This document shows positions 1 to 9,551 of a DNA stretch of 64,000 nt, in pieces. The notes below the pieces were generated by a model. The model made no database searches and was not told the DNA's origin. It was given only the letters and a program-made list of their open reading frames with translations. Both the position numbers and the translations under genes were made by a program. Source of the stretch: Salvelinus alpinus (taxonomy: Eukaryota > Chordata > Actinopteri > Salmoniformes > Salmonidae); contig NC_092087.1 in NCBI RefSeq assembly GCF_045679555.1, forward strand, positions 79,477,305 through 79,541,304, in the 5' to 3' direction. Position 1 is the first letter of the stretch. Every line of letters begins with the position of its first letter.

Positions 1-782
1 AGTGTACTTACCAAACCAACCATCCAGCCAGGGTAGCAGTCCATCCTCCTCCACACCTGCAAAACCCTTTATCTCCACAGATAACTTTTCCAACCCGCTC
101 AGAGCTTTTGAATTGCTCCCATCCGGACTGGTATTATTAGGAATAAACGTACAACACTGTTCTCCAAACATCTTACAAAACACCTCTCTGGTTGGCCAGA
201 ATCATGTCTAGTGCTAGCCTATCTTGTCTAGCGGTTCGAGAGGTGGCATCCAATTGTTCAGCCATCCCTATAAGTGCGGTGTGGTTAACTCATTGTTGAT
301 TATAGTAAATATAATTGATCCAGGCAGTTTGCTTAGCATCAACAATAGCTGGGCAACAAATGCCACAGACCATAATTTCTGTTTAACGCCTAGTATTCGG
401 GGGGGACCCCTACAGGGAACCCCAACAGGTTGGTGTGGATGTTATCTGTACCCTCGGACCAAGGAGCGTCACGTTTCTGCCGTCTCCTGGGTTGGTCCCG
501 AGCATCTGTGTCATGTGTAGCTCCCAGGAGTTGGTTAGCTGTAACCTCAATAATAGTCAATGGTGTTATCAGACTGGCCAAAGCACATGTGCCCTGCCAG
601 TCTTCTTTCAAAATGGAGGTCAACCGCCTGGCAGGTCCACACATCCACCATACATCAGCAACACCTCTAGTTTGGTTCAGCCCTTCAACGGGCCAGGTGG
701 CATTAATAGTGACATTAGTGATGCAGTAGGGAGCCTCCCATAGTCTATACCCCTACCTGTACCAGTGATACAGCTGTACTAT
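1..782 (-). pseudogene. env: Endogenous retrovirus env: end of surface and start of transmembrane subunit
   Basis: Read on the minus strand, this is the second half of a gammaretrovirus-type envelope gene that runs off the window edge. A furin-type basic site RRRQKR lies at 471-488, between surface and transmembrane parts. A C-x6-C-C motif, typical of gamma-type transmembrane subunits, lies at 151-177. N-linked glycosylation-type N-x-T/S sites occur near 690-720. The frame is broken: a stop follows the cleavage region near 391, another stop lies near 265-270, and the frame shifts again near 180-190, so no working envelope is encoded. The first half of the gene lies at 2332-3039, separated by the LINE at 783-2323. 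The motifs are seen directly; the family assignment comes from known retroviral envelope layout. Plus-strand reading frames here are shadows. Confidence 0.72.
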
Positions 783-2323
783 GTGTGTGTATTAAAGACA
801 ATACAGCCCTTCTGTCATCCATTTAAAACCTACACTCGATCCCTCCGATGTCAACAACTACAGACCAGTATCCCTTCTTTCTTTTCTCTCCAAAACTCTT
901 GAACGTGCCGTCCTTGGCCAGCTCTCCTGCTATCTCTCTCAGAATGACCTTCTTGATCCAAATCAGTCAGGTTTCAAGACTAGTCATTCAACTGAGACTG
1001 CTCTTCTCTGTGTCACGGAGGCGCTCCGCACTGCTAAAGCTAACTCTCTCTCCTCTGCTCTCATCCTTCTAGACCTATCGGCTGCCTTTGATACTGTGAA
1101 CCATCAGATCCTCCTCTCCACCCTCTCCGGCGCGGCCCACGCTTGGATTGCGTCCTACCTGACAGGTCGCTCCTACCAGGTGGCGTGGCGAGAATCTGTC
1201 TCCGCACCACGTGCTCTCACCACTGGTGTCCCCCAGGGCTCTGTTCTAGGCCCTCTCCTATTCTCGCTATACACCAAGTCACTTGGCTCTGTCATATCCT
1301 CACATGGTCTCTCCTATCATTGCTATGCAGACGACACACAATTAATCTTCTCCTTTCCCCCCTCTGATAACCAGGTGGTGAATCGCATCTCTGCATGTCT
1401 GGCAGACATATCAGTGTGGATGACGGATCACCACCTCAAGCTGAACCTCGGCAAGACGGAGCTGCTCTTCCTCCCGGGGAAGGACTGCCCGTTCCATGAT
1501 CTCGCCATCACGGTTGACAACTCCATTGTGTCCTCCTCCCAGAGTGCTAAGAACCTTGGCGTGATCCTGGACAACACCCTGTCGTTCTCAACTAACATCA
1601 AGGCGGTGACCCGTTCCTGTAGGTTCATACTCTACAACATTCGCAGAGTACGACCCTGCCTCACGCAGGAAGCGGCGCAGGTCCTAATCCAGGCACTTGT
1701 CATCTCCCGTCTGGATTACTGCAACTCGCTGTTGGCTGGGCTCCCTGCCTGTGCCATTAAACCCCTACAACTCATCCAGAACGCCGCAGCCCGTCTGGTG
1801 TTCAACTTTCCCAAGTTCTCTCACGTCACCCCGCTCCTCCGCTCTCTCCACTGGCTTCCAGTTGAAGCTCGCATCCGCTACAAGACCATGGTGCTTGCCT
1901 ACGGAGCTGTGAGGGGAACGGCACCTCCGTACCTTCAGGCTCTGATCAGGCCCTACACCCAAACAAGGGCACTGCGTTCATCCACCTCTGGCCTGCTCGC
2001 CTCCCTACCTCTGAGGAAGTACAGTTCCCGCTCAGCCCAGTCAAAACTGTTCGCTGCTCTGGCACCCCAATGGTGGAACAAACTCCCTCACGACGCCAGG
2101 TCAGCGGAGTCAATCACCACCTTCCGGAGACACCTGAAACCCCACCTCTTTAAGGAATACCTAGGATAGGATAAAGTAATCCTTCTAACCCCCCCCCCCC
2201 TTAAAAGAGTTAGATGCACTATTGTAAAGTGGTTGTTCCACTGGATATCATAAGGTGAATGCACCAATTTGTAAGTCGCTCTGGATAAGAGCGTCTGCTA
2301 AATGACTTAAATGTAAATGTAAA
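783..2323 (+). mobile_element. 5'-truncated LINE (L2 / RSg-1 type), nested in the ERV env
   Basis: A non-LTR retrotransposon lacking its 5' portion. It carries the reverse transcriptase C-terminal half and a 3' tail whose GTCGCTCTGGATAAGAGCGT stretch (about 2275-2294) matches the tail shared by salmonid RSg-1 LINEs and their SINE partners. The element ends in short ATGTAA-type repeats, as usual for this clade. An 8-bp direct repeat TGTACTAT at 775-782 and 2324-2331 brackets it and fits a target-site duplication. Removing the insert brings the two env parts together. Orientation is opposite to the retrovirus. A poly-C run lies at about 2190-2200. The exact 5' junction rests on the short duplication and could be off by tens of bases. 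Confidence 0.85.
796..2169 (+). CDS. LINE reverse transcriptase, C-terminal part (partial)
   Basis: One uninterrupted frame encodes roughly 450 residues of a LINE reverse transcriptase. It includes the NNYRPVSLLS motif near 853-882, the GFKTSHSTET block near 970-999, LLDLSAAFDTVNH (first catalytic Asp) near 1066-1104, GVPQGSVLGPLLF near 1222-1260, and the catalytic YADD at 1324-1335. The C-terminal region ends at a TAG at 2167-2169. No endonuclease domain is present because the copy is 5' truncated, so there is no genuine start codon; a GTG at 1096 is simply the D-T-V-N valine. The frame is free of stops and frameshifts, so the insertion may be fairly young. It belongs to the L2-like clade by motif spacing and by the 3' tail; I am less sure of the subfamily name. 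Confidence 0.85.
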   Translation, partial: RQYSPSVIHLKPTLDPSDVNNYRPVSLLSFLSKTLERAVLGQLSCYLSQNDLLDPNQSGFKTSHSTETALLCVTEALRTAKANSLSSALILLDLSAAFDTVNHQILLSTLSGAAHAWIASYLTGRSYQVAWRESVSAPRALTTGVPQGSVLGPLLFSLYTKSLGSVISSHGLSYHCYADDTQLIFSFPPSDNQVVNRISACLADISVWMTDHHLKLNLGKTELLFLPGKDCPFHDLAITVDNSIVSSSQSAKNLGVILDNTLSFSTNIKAVTRSCRFILYNIRRVRPCLTQEAAQVLIQALVISRLDYCNSLLAGLPACAIKPLQLIQNAAARLVFNFPKFSHVTPLLRSLHWLPVEARIRYKTMVLAYGAVRGTAPPYLQALIRPYTQTRALRSSTSGLLASLPLRKYSSRSAQSKLFAALAPQWWNKLPHDARSAESITTFRRHLKPHLFKEYLG

Positions 2324-2331
2324 TGTACTAT

Positions 2332-3039
2332 CCCCCATATGCCTCAACTCCCCACGGTGCCTTCTGGGGGGGACTTCTGGGAACACAAGACTCAGAGCTT
2401 TACACAGGGTCGAATTTAGCTTGTTATGGTAAAAACCCTCCATTATGCACATCCAACCTCCCCACTGCTTAGGGCCAATGGGTGAGTAGCCAGAACAGGT
2501 CTAGCATGTCTACAGATCACACAGTCTTTTCTATTAAGTGTTCTGGCGGTGTATCTCATATAGGCTAACCACATGTTCTCCCTACTCTCATATCCAGTTT
2601 CAGTCCCCAATTGGTCACTGTCTGATATATCCTTTACATTTATTACCTGTACCGGATTGGAGAGCTTAGGTGATGTGGCACACGGTCTTGAAGTGGTGGA
2701 GGAGTTCGGCTGAACCTGGCCTTGGCCTGTTGGAACTGGTGGTGGTTTTGGCAGTACTGTGACGGTAACCATCCCCATCGTATCCGCCCCGTTTCTTTCC
2801 AATCCCAGGGTATAGGTACCTGCATCGGAGAGCTTAATAGACTTGGTGGTTAGTAGGATTTCATCACCTTTACAAACATCAGTCTGCCCCTCACTCCTTC
2901 CCCAGATAATGGGAAACCTGTCTACTTTTGTCGGGTTCCCTATGCTGTACGGGTAACCCCTCCTCCATTTCCAATAAGCACACCCATGCCCATTACACAG
3001 GTACACTGGCACACTCCTATACACAGGTGTTAAAACCAA
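2332..3039 (-). pseudogene. env: Endogenous retrovirus env: surface subunit, N-terminal part, with Ig-like stretch
   Basis: A 198-residue open frame (3039 down to 2443) continues as degenerate env sequence to the LINE insertion. It lies between the leader segment (3186-3258) and the cleavage/CX6CC part (1-782), which is the expected env order on the minus strand. Residues 58-96 read like the end of an immunoglobulin V-type fold: a D-A-G-x-Y motif at 2806-2826 followed by an alternating hydrophobic strand and a proline-rich linker. The later W-L-A-Y-x-R-Y-T-A block and a Cys-x-x-Cys resemble surface proteins I associate with fish endogenous retroviruses. A host immunoglobulin-superfamily fragment is the alternative, but the flanking integrase and CX6CC motifs favour env. 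Confidence 0.6.
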
Positions 3040-3185
3040 ACATTTTGGCTCAATTCTCCTGGTTCCACAAATATCTCAATTTCTTCCCTGCTTATCCAGA
3101 TTAAGTGATCCTTCATGCTTGGTTAATACAACATCCTCATCGTCTAAACTATGGGTCAGGTTTCCCTCTTTAGCCTTCTCGGGGG

Positions 3186-3258
3186 CTCATGGTGTATCAG
3201 GAATATGGCTCCCACAATCAGACAGCACAGAACAACCAATACCCCTCTAAAGCCCCAC
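3186..3258 (-). pseudogene. ERV env leader: hydrophobic segment
   Basis: The minus strand encodes a short frame beginning W-G-F-R-G, followed by about 17 hydrophobic residues (V, L, C, I, F, A) and then a basic stretch ending near L-K-R-E-T before a TGA. A hydrophobic segment followed by a basic dibasic-type site just ahead of the surface subunit fits an env leader or signal peptide. It is out of frame with the downstream open frame, so the gene is broken here too. Confidence 0.45.
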
Positions 3259-3420
3259 CCTCTCCCAGAGAACACATCATCAGCCAGAGGCCAAGCAACA
3301 CTTTCACTTCTATGAACGTACACAGTGATGAGAGGGCAGGGTCAGGGAATCTTCAGTAGAGAGTTGGCCCCCAGTACCCTGTTGGTTCTGGTTCTGCTCC
3401 TACCCCTGTGATTGTTCGGC

Positions 3421-3610
3421 AGTGTCAGTGTGTCCTACCCTCCTGCATTGTGTGATATGAACCCAGGTAGTTCTTTCAGTTCTTCTCACTGCGAATGCAG
3501 TCTCCAGGAGTGCTTAGTATGACTCCTCCCACCATGGCTGCTTCCAGTCCTTTTTCTTTAGTGATTGGACCCAGACCCAGTCCCCTGGCCCATTCATGTG
3601 GGTAATCTCC
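3421..3610 (-). pseudogene. pol: ERV pol remnant: integrase C-terminal domain
   Basis: The minus strand reads G-P-G-D-W-V-W-V, then a Lys-rich stretch, W-W-E-E-S-Y, a stop, and L-L-E-T-A-F-A-V-R-R-T-E-R-T-T-W-V-H-I-T-Q-C. This is the layout of the gammaretroviral integrase C-terminal (GPY/F-type) domain, here with the G-P-Y core degraded and an in-frame TAA after it. It sits directly upstream of env in the expected order. The rest of pol is not recognisable in the 1.4 kb upstream, so a large internal deletion is inferred. Confidence 0.62.
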
Positions 3611-4989
3611 TCCTGTAGTTCTCCTGTAGAGCATAAAATCTTGGACATACGGGTTTGGTTAATTAACAGTTTTTTTAATGTGTTCTGCTAGAACCTCTGT
3701 CATTCTATCTGTTCTATCTGATTAGCTACAATGTCATCCATTATTATCCTAGTCAACCATCTCCAGAAACTTTTAACTAATAGGCCACACCACAACGTGT
3801 CCTATTCCATCCCCCTTTTGATACATGGCTCCGCCCTTGTATCAATACTGGCACAAATCTAACAATTCTCTGTCAAGTGTCTTATCTACTTTAAGAGTTA
3901 TCAGTGCCGCTCCTTAGTTCCTGAAACCAACCAAGTCTTCCTTATGTTTTCAGGCCCATATGCTTAAACTGTCCAATGGCGCCCTCTAGTGACTTTTCAC
4001 CTTCACTATCCTTAACATTAATATCACCAATTTGTTATCAAATTACCTTAAACTCAAACGCCAAGGCCCTTATATTCTCCATTTTAAGTGGCTTTTCAAG
4101 GAAGTTGATCAGACAACCCTAAAAAGTCACTTTGGAAATCATACTCCCACTTTGTGTGTTTATCCCTTTAAGATATTTTTTGCTGGGAAATTTAGAAACC
4201 CCTTCTAACCCAAACGTTTACTACAAACAAAATCTAGTAGTTATAACTGTTCCTTTAACATTAGCTATCATAAACTTTTACGATTAAACTATTCTGACCT
4301 TCCTATTTTTATAGTAAAATACAGTCCAGTAAGCGCCAACAATCCGTGATGGCCACCTAGCATTTTTGTTGCTAGTTTTTAGCATCTTTTTAGACTACCC
4401 TGACGATATTCAGCTACTTTTAAAATTCTAAATTGGAACTTTTAACAACTTCTGAAAAGTGGCTCAAAGCTATAATGCACGCATTTTCTCTCTAAATGAC
4501 ACAAACCATTTTCTCTGTCCCTTCTCAGTCACAACATCATTGCTTTGATAAACCAAAACCAATTTATCACCATTGTATCACTAATGTTGGATCTTGAATA
4601 GAATTTACAACATCAATCAACATCTCTTAATCAAAATTATACTGCCCGAAGTACAGTAAATAGTGTACCTGTACGGTCAAACCTATTTGCATAACGTTAT
4701 TGTGTATCCCAAATACTGTCGCAGTTTTACGTTATTCCACAACAAATCACTTGCCTCTAGCAACTTACCCTGAAGTGTAGTATCCAACACCAAAACTAAC
4801 TCTTATTCCCGCCTCTAGGCAAAAACATACCCCTTACTCCAAATGCGTTTTGCACCAAAAATATCGTAAAAGTAAAATCAACTTTTCAACTTTCTCCACG
4901 CCCAATTATTATTTATTTTTTTAAACCCCATGTACCTCGCTAAATTTATATCGCAAGAATGTATTTTAGTCTCTTGGTACCAAGGCTGA
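3611..4989. other. AT-rich sequence, no recognisable gene
   Basis: About 1.4 kb of AT-rich DNA between the integrase remnant and a possible gag remnant. No long frame, domain or repeat ends could be recognised on either strand. By position it should be decayed or foreign sequence replacing most of the retroviral pol gene. Confidence 0.4.
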
Positions 4990-5400
4990 GATTCTAACCC
5001 GAGTCTCCCGCGCCGCTGTCAAAAAATGCTTCTCCGTCATAGCCAACCTTATCTGCGCCTCCCTATCTTGCCTTCTCCATAGCATCTGCAAGTTAACCCC
5101 TTAGTAACTCTCCCTCTCTTTTTCTGGCTTCAGACAACCACACTCTAGCCGTGTCTAGCCGCTCTACCTTCTGCTGTATCAACTTTATCATTAATTGTAA
5201 TCTTTCTACATCCATACTCTCAAACTCGTACATTCCCCTTCAACCCTGGGCATTAGATTCACCCAAACATTCCACCGGGTTCCCCGTCGACTGGGAGCCC
5301 CTCTTTCCACTCTCTATCACTCCTCTCCTTACCATTATCCCTCTCTAGAACAGATTTCAACTTCCTCAAAAACCGTTCTATTTCTGGAGACATTATATAT
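4990..5400 (-). pseudogene. Possible ERV gag-like remnant
   Basis: Broken minus-strand frames start with an M-S-P-E-I-E-R-F-L-type stretch near 5390. They continue with a charged, coiled-coil-like stretch (L-Q-L-M-I-K-L-I-Q-Q-K-V-E-R-L-D-T-A) near 5130-5200, with several stops. Position upstream of pol and the helical, charged composition would fit a gag/matrix remnant, but no diagnostic motif was seen. This is a weak call made on context. Confidence 0.25.
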
Positions 5401-6184
5401 CCCGTGCGTATACTCGCGTATGTGTGTAAATTAATTTAAATGATCAACCTAATGTTATATCTTTATTTTAAATTATCAACCTAATTCTACCTTTTTAAAA
5501 CTCACTTCTGCAATGTGGATCCCCTACGAATATCCAGTCTCCTTCTGTAATATTCAACGTACTTTCATGCGCTAGGCAAATTGTCCCATATGAACTGTGT
5601 CCCTGACACTTCCTTTTAAAACATTCAATCTTGGTATTAGTACGCCGACTAAATACCCAATGCACCACAATTACACGGCAAACTTATTTTTCTTATTAGA
5701 CACAACCTTCGTCGTTATATCCACGTTTACCTCACACCTCACATACCAATAGATTCGTCGACCTATTCTCACACAAACTGGTAGATTTGTTCTACCCAGT
5801 GCATTGCATTCGTTATCATATGGTAATTTAACCTCTATAGTCCCCGACTATTCTCATTTTTCCCACACTCGTCTTCACATCCACTCAGTACATTTCACTT
5901 ACACATTGCATTTTAGAGCTTTTGATCAAATAAAATTGCATTTGCCATTACCTGGTCCACGGCATTTTAGACTATTCGTATATTGGATATAAGGAATTTG
6001 GTAACTTACATCGAACAAGCGTCTCACAAAATAAATTTGGATAATGCCAATTTGCAGAACTTTAGTATATTAATACAATAGGCATCTGCTCACCCTTTTT
6101 ATTTTTTGTATTTTATATTTTAGACCGGTCTTTGTGAGTAATGCCGTCCGACGACAGTAAAGGTATCTTAGCTGGCTCATCACT
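5401..6184. other. AT-rich flank of the array; possible decayed LTR region
   Basis: Non-repeated relative to the rest of the window; it ends exactly where the tandem array begins. No coding frame of note. If 4990-5400 is gag, an LTR would be expected here, but I could not find paired LTR ends or a primer-binding site. Confidence 0.3.
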
Positions 6185-6709
6185 CTTTTGAAAGAGACAT
6201 GATTAGATTCATAAGGATGTCTAAGATGTAATTATTTGCAAACAGCATTGCAAACAAGACACTCTGATTAGACGTTGGAGAAATGGTAAGTTTGCTTAGT
6301 TCTCTGTCTATTCTTCCCTGAAACTTCTATTTTCATTATCCACCTTTCTTTTGAGACTTTTTCAGCACAACATTTTCTCTTGATTTCAAGCTGTTTTTCC
6401 CCAATCCCCTCATAAAGAGTTCATCTCACTAATGTAATAGTGACATTGGTGATTTTATCAATGTAATCATTAGGCTATGTTATTGACATTGAATTGATTA
6501 TATAGCCTACTAACCAGATCTGTTAAAAATGTTGTTTAATTTGTAGAATATGCCTATGAATTGGGCTGCTATTATGTTCTGTTCCTGCAACTTTCAGCTT
6601 TAAAAAACCTATTGCTGACCCCCTGCTGTACATAGTTTAGCGGGGATAGGAGGGGGGTCGGCAGTTTTTTGTCTTGCCTAGGGCAGCACAACGTCGAGGG
6701 CCGGCCCTG
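6185..6709 (+). mobile_element. hAT element, right-end remnant at the array edge
   Basis: Right terminal part of the same hAT element that is complete at 25708-30389. It ends in the inverted-repeat end GGGCCGGCCCTG at 6698-6709, followed by AATGCAAA (6710-6717), the same right target-site copy seen at the internal junctions. The left end and coding part are missing because the array begins inside the element. Confidence 0.8.
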
Positions 6710-6717
6710 AATGCAAA

Positions 6718-7019
6718 CATGCATAAAGCCAGCTCAGCCCTGTGAGTTCTGTTGTCTATCAGTTGTTGTCTCTTTGTCTGGGTCGAGGAACCCCCCCTCT
6801 TAATCTAGTCTAAATATAATGAATATGAACAAGTATAAGGTTACTGCAGTTTGACAGGGTTTTCATCCCCCCAGGGCCAGTTTTCTTCAGGAGTTTTTTA
6901 AAAACCATTTGACTTGATTAGAAAAAACTGGTCCCATCATAGCCCATATAAAACCCTTTTACACCTGATTAATCACTGTCATACCTTATAGTGTCAAGCG
7001 TTTTCCTGGTAATGTTAAG
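6718..7019. other. Spacer without recognised gene
   Basis: About 300 bp between the hAT right end and the next transposase fragment. Nothing recognised; it is present in all three units. Confidence 0.5.
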
Positions 7020-7274
7020 GTGACACCAGTCTGCTTGCAGTTGTCAGTTATCATCAGGTATGTGGATGATCAGGGCTTTATTCAGGAACGTTTCTTGGGC
7101 TACTTTGTCTCAAGTGGGCGAGATGCGCAGTCTGTGTTTGACTTTGTGAATTCTGAGATGTCTGAGTTTAACTTCATGAAGAAACCCTTTGCCCAAACCT
7201 ACGATGGCGCAGATGTAATGGAATGTATCTGCTATTTGTATTTTCAGATAAATCCCCTACTAATCCCTGATTAA
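7020..7274 (+). pseudogene. hAT (ZMYM-like) transposase fragment
   Basis: An 84-residue frame contains R-Y-V-D-D-Q-G-F-I-Q-E-R-F-L-G-Y-F and, about 40 residues later, Q-T-Y-D-G-A-D-V-M. These are two conserved blocks of the hAT/ZMYM1-type transposase core. Only this piece of the protein is present. It is a second hAT family member, distinct from the one that bridges the units. Units 2 and 3 keep only its first part (about 30712-30790 and 54385-54464) because a deletion fused it to Tc1 sequence. Confidence 0.6.
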
Positions 7275-7560
7275 GAGATCTGGGGAAGTGTACCAAAAAA
7301 ATTTCTGTAGCATTGAAGGTCCCTAAGAACACAGTGTCCTCCATCGTTTATAAATGGAAGAAGTTTGGAACCACCAAGACTCTTCCTAGAGCTGGCCGCC
7401 GGGACAAACTGAGCAATCGGGGGAGAAGGGCCTTGGTCAGGGAGGTGACCAAGAACCCGATTGTCACTCTGACAGAGCTCTATATTTCCTCTGGAGGTCC
7501 ATCTCTGCAGCACTCCACCAATCAGGGCTTTATGGTAGAGTGGTGAGGTGGAAGCCTCTC
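7275..7560 (+). pseudogene. Tc1-like transposase remnant, N-terminal half (unit 1)
   Basis: The frame at 7313-7546 reads V-P-K-N-T-V-S-S-I-V-Y-K-W-K-K-F-G-T-T-K-T-L-P-R-A-G-R, the helix-turn-helix and GRPR-like region of a salmonid Tc1 transposase. It continues through V-T-K-N-P-I-V-T-L-T-E-L and then becomes disrupted. The catalytic DDE half is missing in this unit, whereas units 2 and 3 kept the opposite half. Confidence 0.75.
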
Positions 7561-7596
7561 CTCAGTAAAGGCACATCACAGCCGGCTTGGACTTTG

Positions 7597-8190
7597 CCAC
7601 TTTACTATTGAGTGTAGTCTGGCCCAGGAGTGTGAAGGTGAACGGAAAGGCTCTGGAGCAACGAACCGCCCTTGCTGTCTCTGCCTGGCCGGTTCCCCTC
7701 TCTCCATTGGGATTCTCTGCCTCTAACCCTATTACAGGGGCTGAGTCACTGGCTTACTGGTGCTCTTCCATGCCGTCCCTAGGAGGGGTGCGTCACTTGA
7801 GTGGGTTGAGTCACTGACGTGATCTTCCTGTCTGGGTTGGCGCCCCTCCTTGGGTTGTGCCGTGGCGGAGATCTTTGTGGGCTATACTCAACCTTGTCTC
7901 AGGATGGTAAGTTTGTGGTTGAAGGTATCCCTCTAGTGGTGTGGGGGCTGTGCTTTGGCAAAGTGGGTGGGGTTATATCCTGCCTGTTTGGCCCTGTACG
8001 GGGGTATCATCGGATGGGGCCACAGTGTCCCCTGACCCCTCCTGTCTCAGCCTCCAGTATTTATGCTGCAGTAGTTTATGTGTCGGGGTGCTAGGGTCAG
8101 TCTGTTATATCTGGAGTACTTCTCCTGTCTTATCCGGTGTCCTGTGTGAATTTAAGTATGCTCTCTCTCCTTGGGGGGGGGGGGGGGGAG
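7597..8190 (+). repeat. GC-richer interspersed repeat ending in a poly-G tract (unit 1)
   Basis: This block begins GAGTGTAGTCTGGCCCAGGA and includes a CCAGTATTTATGCTGCAGTA segment. I recognise it as a widespread salmonid interspersed repeat, probably the 3' untranslated region of a retroelement. It ends in CT-rich sequence and a run of about 16 G. Frames across it (for example 7819-8258) look like chance frames of repeat DNA. Copies: 31531-32116 and 55208-55787; the G-run length differs among the three. Confidence 0.5.
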
Positions 8191-8199
8191 TCACGTACT

Positions 8200-8620
8200 G
8201 TCACGTTCTGACCCTAGTTCTTTTGTTATTTCTTTGTTTCAGTGTGGTCAGGGCGTGAGTTGGGTGGGTTATCTATGTTCGTTTTTCTATGTTGTTTTTT
8301 TTAGTTTGGCCTGGTATGATTCTCAATCAGAGGCAGATGTCGTTAGTTGTCTCTGATTGAGAATCATACTTAGTTAGCCTTTTCCACCTGGGTTTTGTGG
8401 GTGGTTATTTTCCGTTTCAGTGTTTTCACCATTCGGGACTGTTTCGGGTTTCATTTTGTTTCACTTTGTTAGTTTGTCTTTTGTCGTATTCATTCTCATT
8501 AAAAGACATTATGGATACGTACCACGCAGCGCATTGGTCTGACATTTCTTCTCCCAACGAAGAACGTTACATGAATACATGGAAAACTAAGTATATGTTG
8601 TTTTCTAGAGTACACGTACA
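8200..8620 (+). repeat. Hairpin-bearing salmonid repeat, forward copy (unit 1)
   Basis: Starts GTCACGTTCTGACC and contains a strong stem. ATGATTCTCAATCAGAGGCA near 8318 pairs with CTCTGATTGAGAATCAT near 8351, with a short loop between. The same family occurs in reverse orientation about 0.6 kb downstream (9245-9551). This is a common interspersed repeat type in salmonids; I do not assign it to a named superfamily. Confidence 0.6.
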
Positions 8621-8689
8621 TAGTACGGTCTATCAGTATATACGTTAAGTTGTCTTTTTAAAAAACATATTGATGAGTTAGTTAATTAA

Positions 8690-9225
8690 GATGCTGAATA
8701 TAAAAAGGGGCTTCTTCTATAGAAATAGGTCAGGCCTCTTGCTTAATAGTACAAAGCAGAAAATTAAATCAATGTTCTTACTGGTCCTAGACTATTGCAA
8801 AATCATCTATTTGAATGCAGCTGCCACTTCATTAAAGCCTTTAGATGCATTTGACCCTAGAGCACTTTGTTTTATTATAGGTGCAGGTTCAGTACACATC
8901 CCTGCATTCTCTATCGTAAAGTAGGCGACCCTCTTTGAGGTCACGTAGGTCAATTCGTTGCTCTCTTTGCCTTTATAAAGCTCTTTCACATACTGTAAAC
9001 TCCCTCTGTAGCTAACAGTTACAATAACCATTAGATGTACGAGTCAGAGTTATCATACACAGTGTCAGGGATTGCTAACTCTGGAAATTCCTTTGGTCTG
9101 TACAGAGTTCGGTAAATCAGCTCTTTGCCCCTTACTTGTGGAATAATCTCCAAGCTTCTCTAAACATTGATGTTTTGGTGTCTCTAGGTTAATTCAGACT
9201 GCTGAATGAGGCCTGTTACAACTTA
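8690..9225 (+). pseudogene. LINE reverse transcriptase C-terminal remnant (unit 1)
   Basis: The frame at 8691-8924 contains L-D-Y-C-K-I-I-Y-L-N-A-A-A and L-K-P-L-D-A-F-D-P-R-A-L-C-F-I, the block that follows the catalytic core in many fish LINEs. Farther on, after stops, F-A-P-Y-L-W-N-N-L-Q-A-S-L-N appears near 9125-9165, the usual C-terminal block. Several stops interrupt it. It lies between the inverted hairpin repeats. Subfamily not determined. Confidence 0.5.
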
Positions 9226-9244
9226 CTATTATTAAAGGATTCGT

Positions 9245-9551
9245 ACCTTTAATAAAATACGAAACACTTGACGAAACAACAAAACCGACAAACGAACAGT
9301 CCTGTAAGGTGAACAGACAAAACAGAAAACAACCACCCACAAACACAGGTGGGAACAGGCTACCTAAGTATGGTTCTCAATCAGAGACAACGATAGACAG
9401 CTGCCTCTGATTGAGAACCATACCAGGCCAAACACATAGAAATACAAAACAAGGACAACATAGAACACCAGACATAGAATGCCCACCCAAACTCACGCCC
9501 TGACCAACCAAAATAGAGACATAAAAAGGATCTCTAAGGTCAGGGCGTGAC
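9245..9551 (-). repeat. Hairpin-bearing salmonid repeat, reverse copy (unit 1)
   Basis: Inverted relative of 8200-8620. It ends GTCAGGGCGTGAC and carries the stem GGTTCTCAATCAGAG (near 9371) with its partner CTCTGATTGAGAACC (near 9405). It is not identical to the forward copy, so the two are separate insertions rather than a recent inverted duplication. Confidence 0.6.

Noticed and set aside
390-729. Plus-strand frames in 224-743 as host genes
   Set aside because: They overlap the minus-strand env, which has the furin-type and CX6CC motifs; the plus frames have none.
7819-8258. Overlapping 76-138-residue frames in the poly-G repeat block
   Set aside because: They fall in an interspersed repeat, run through a length-variable G tract, and show no conserved domain.
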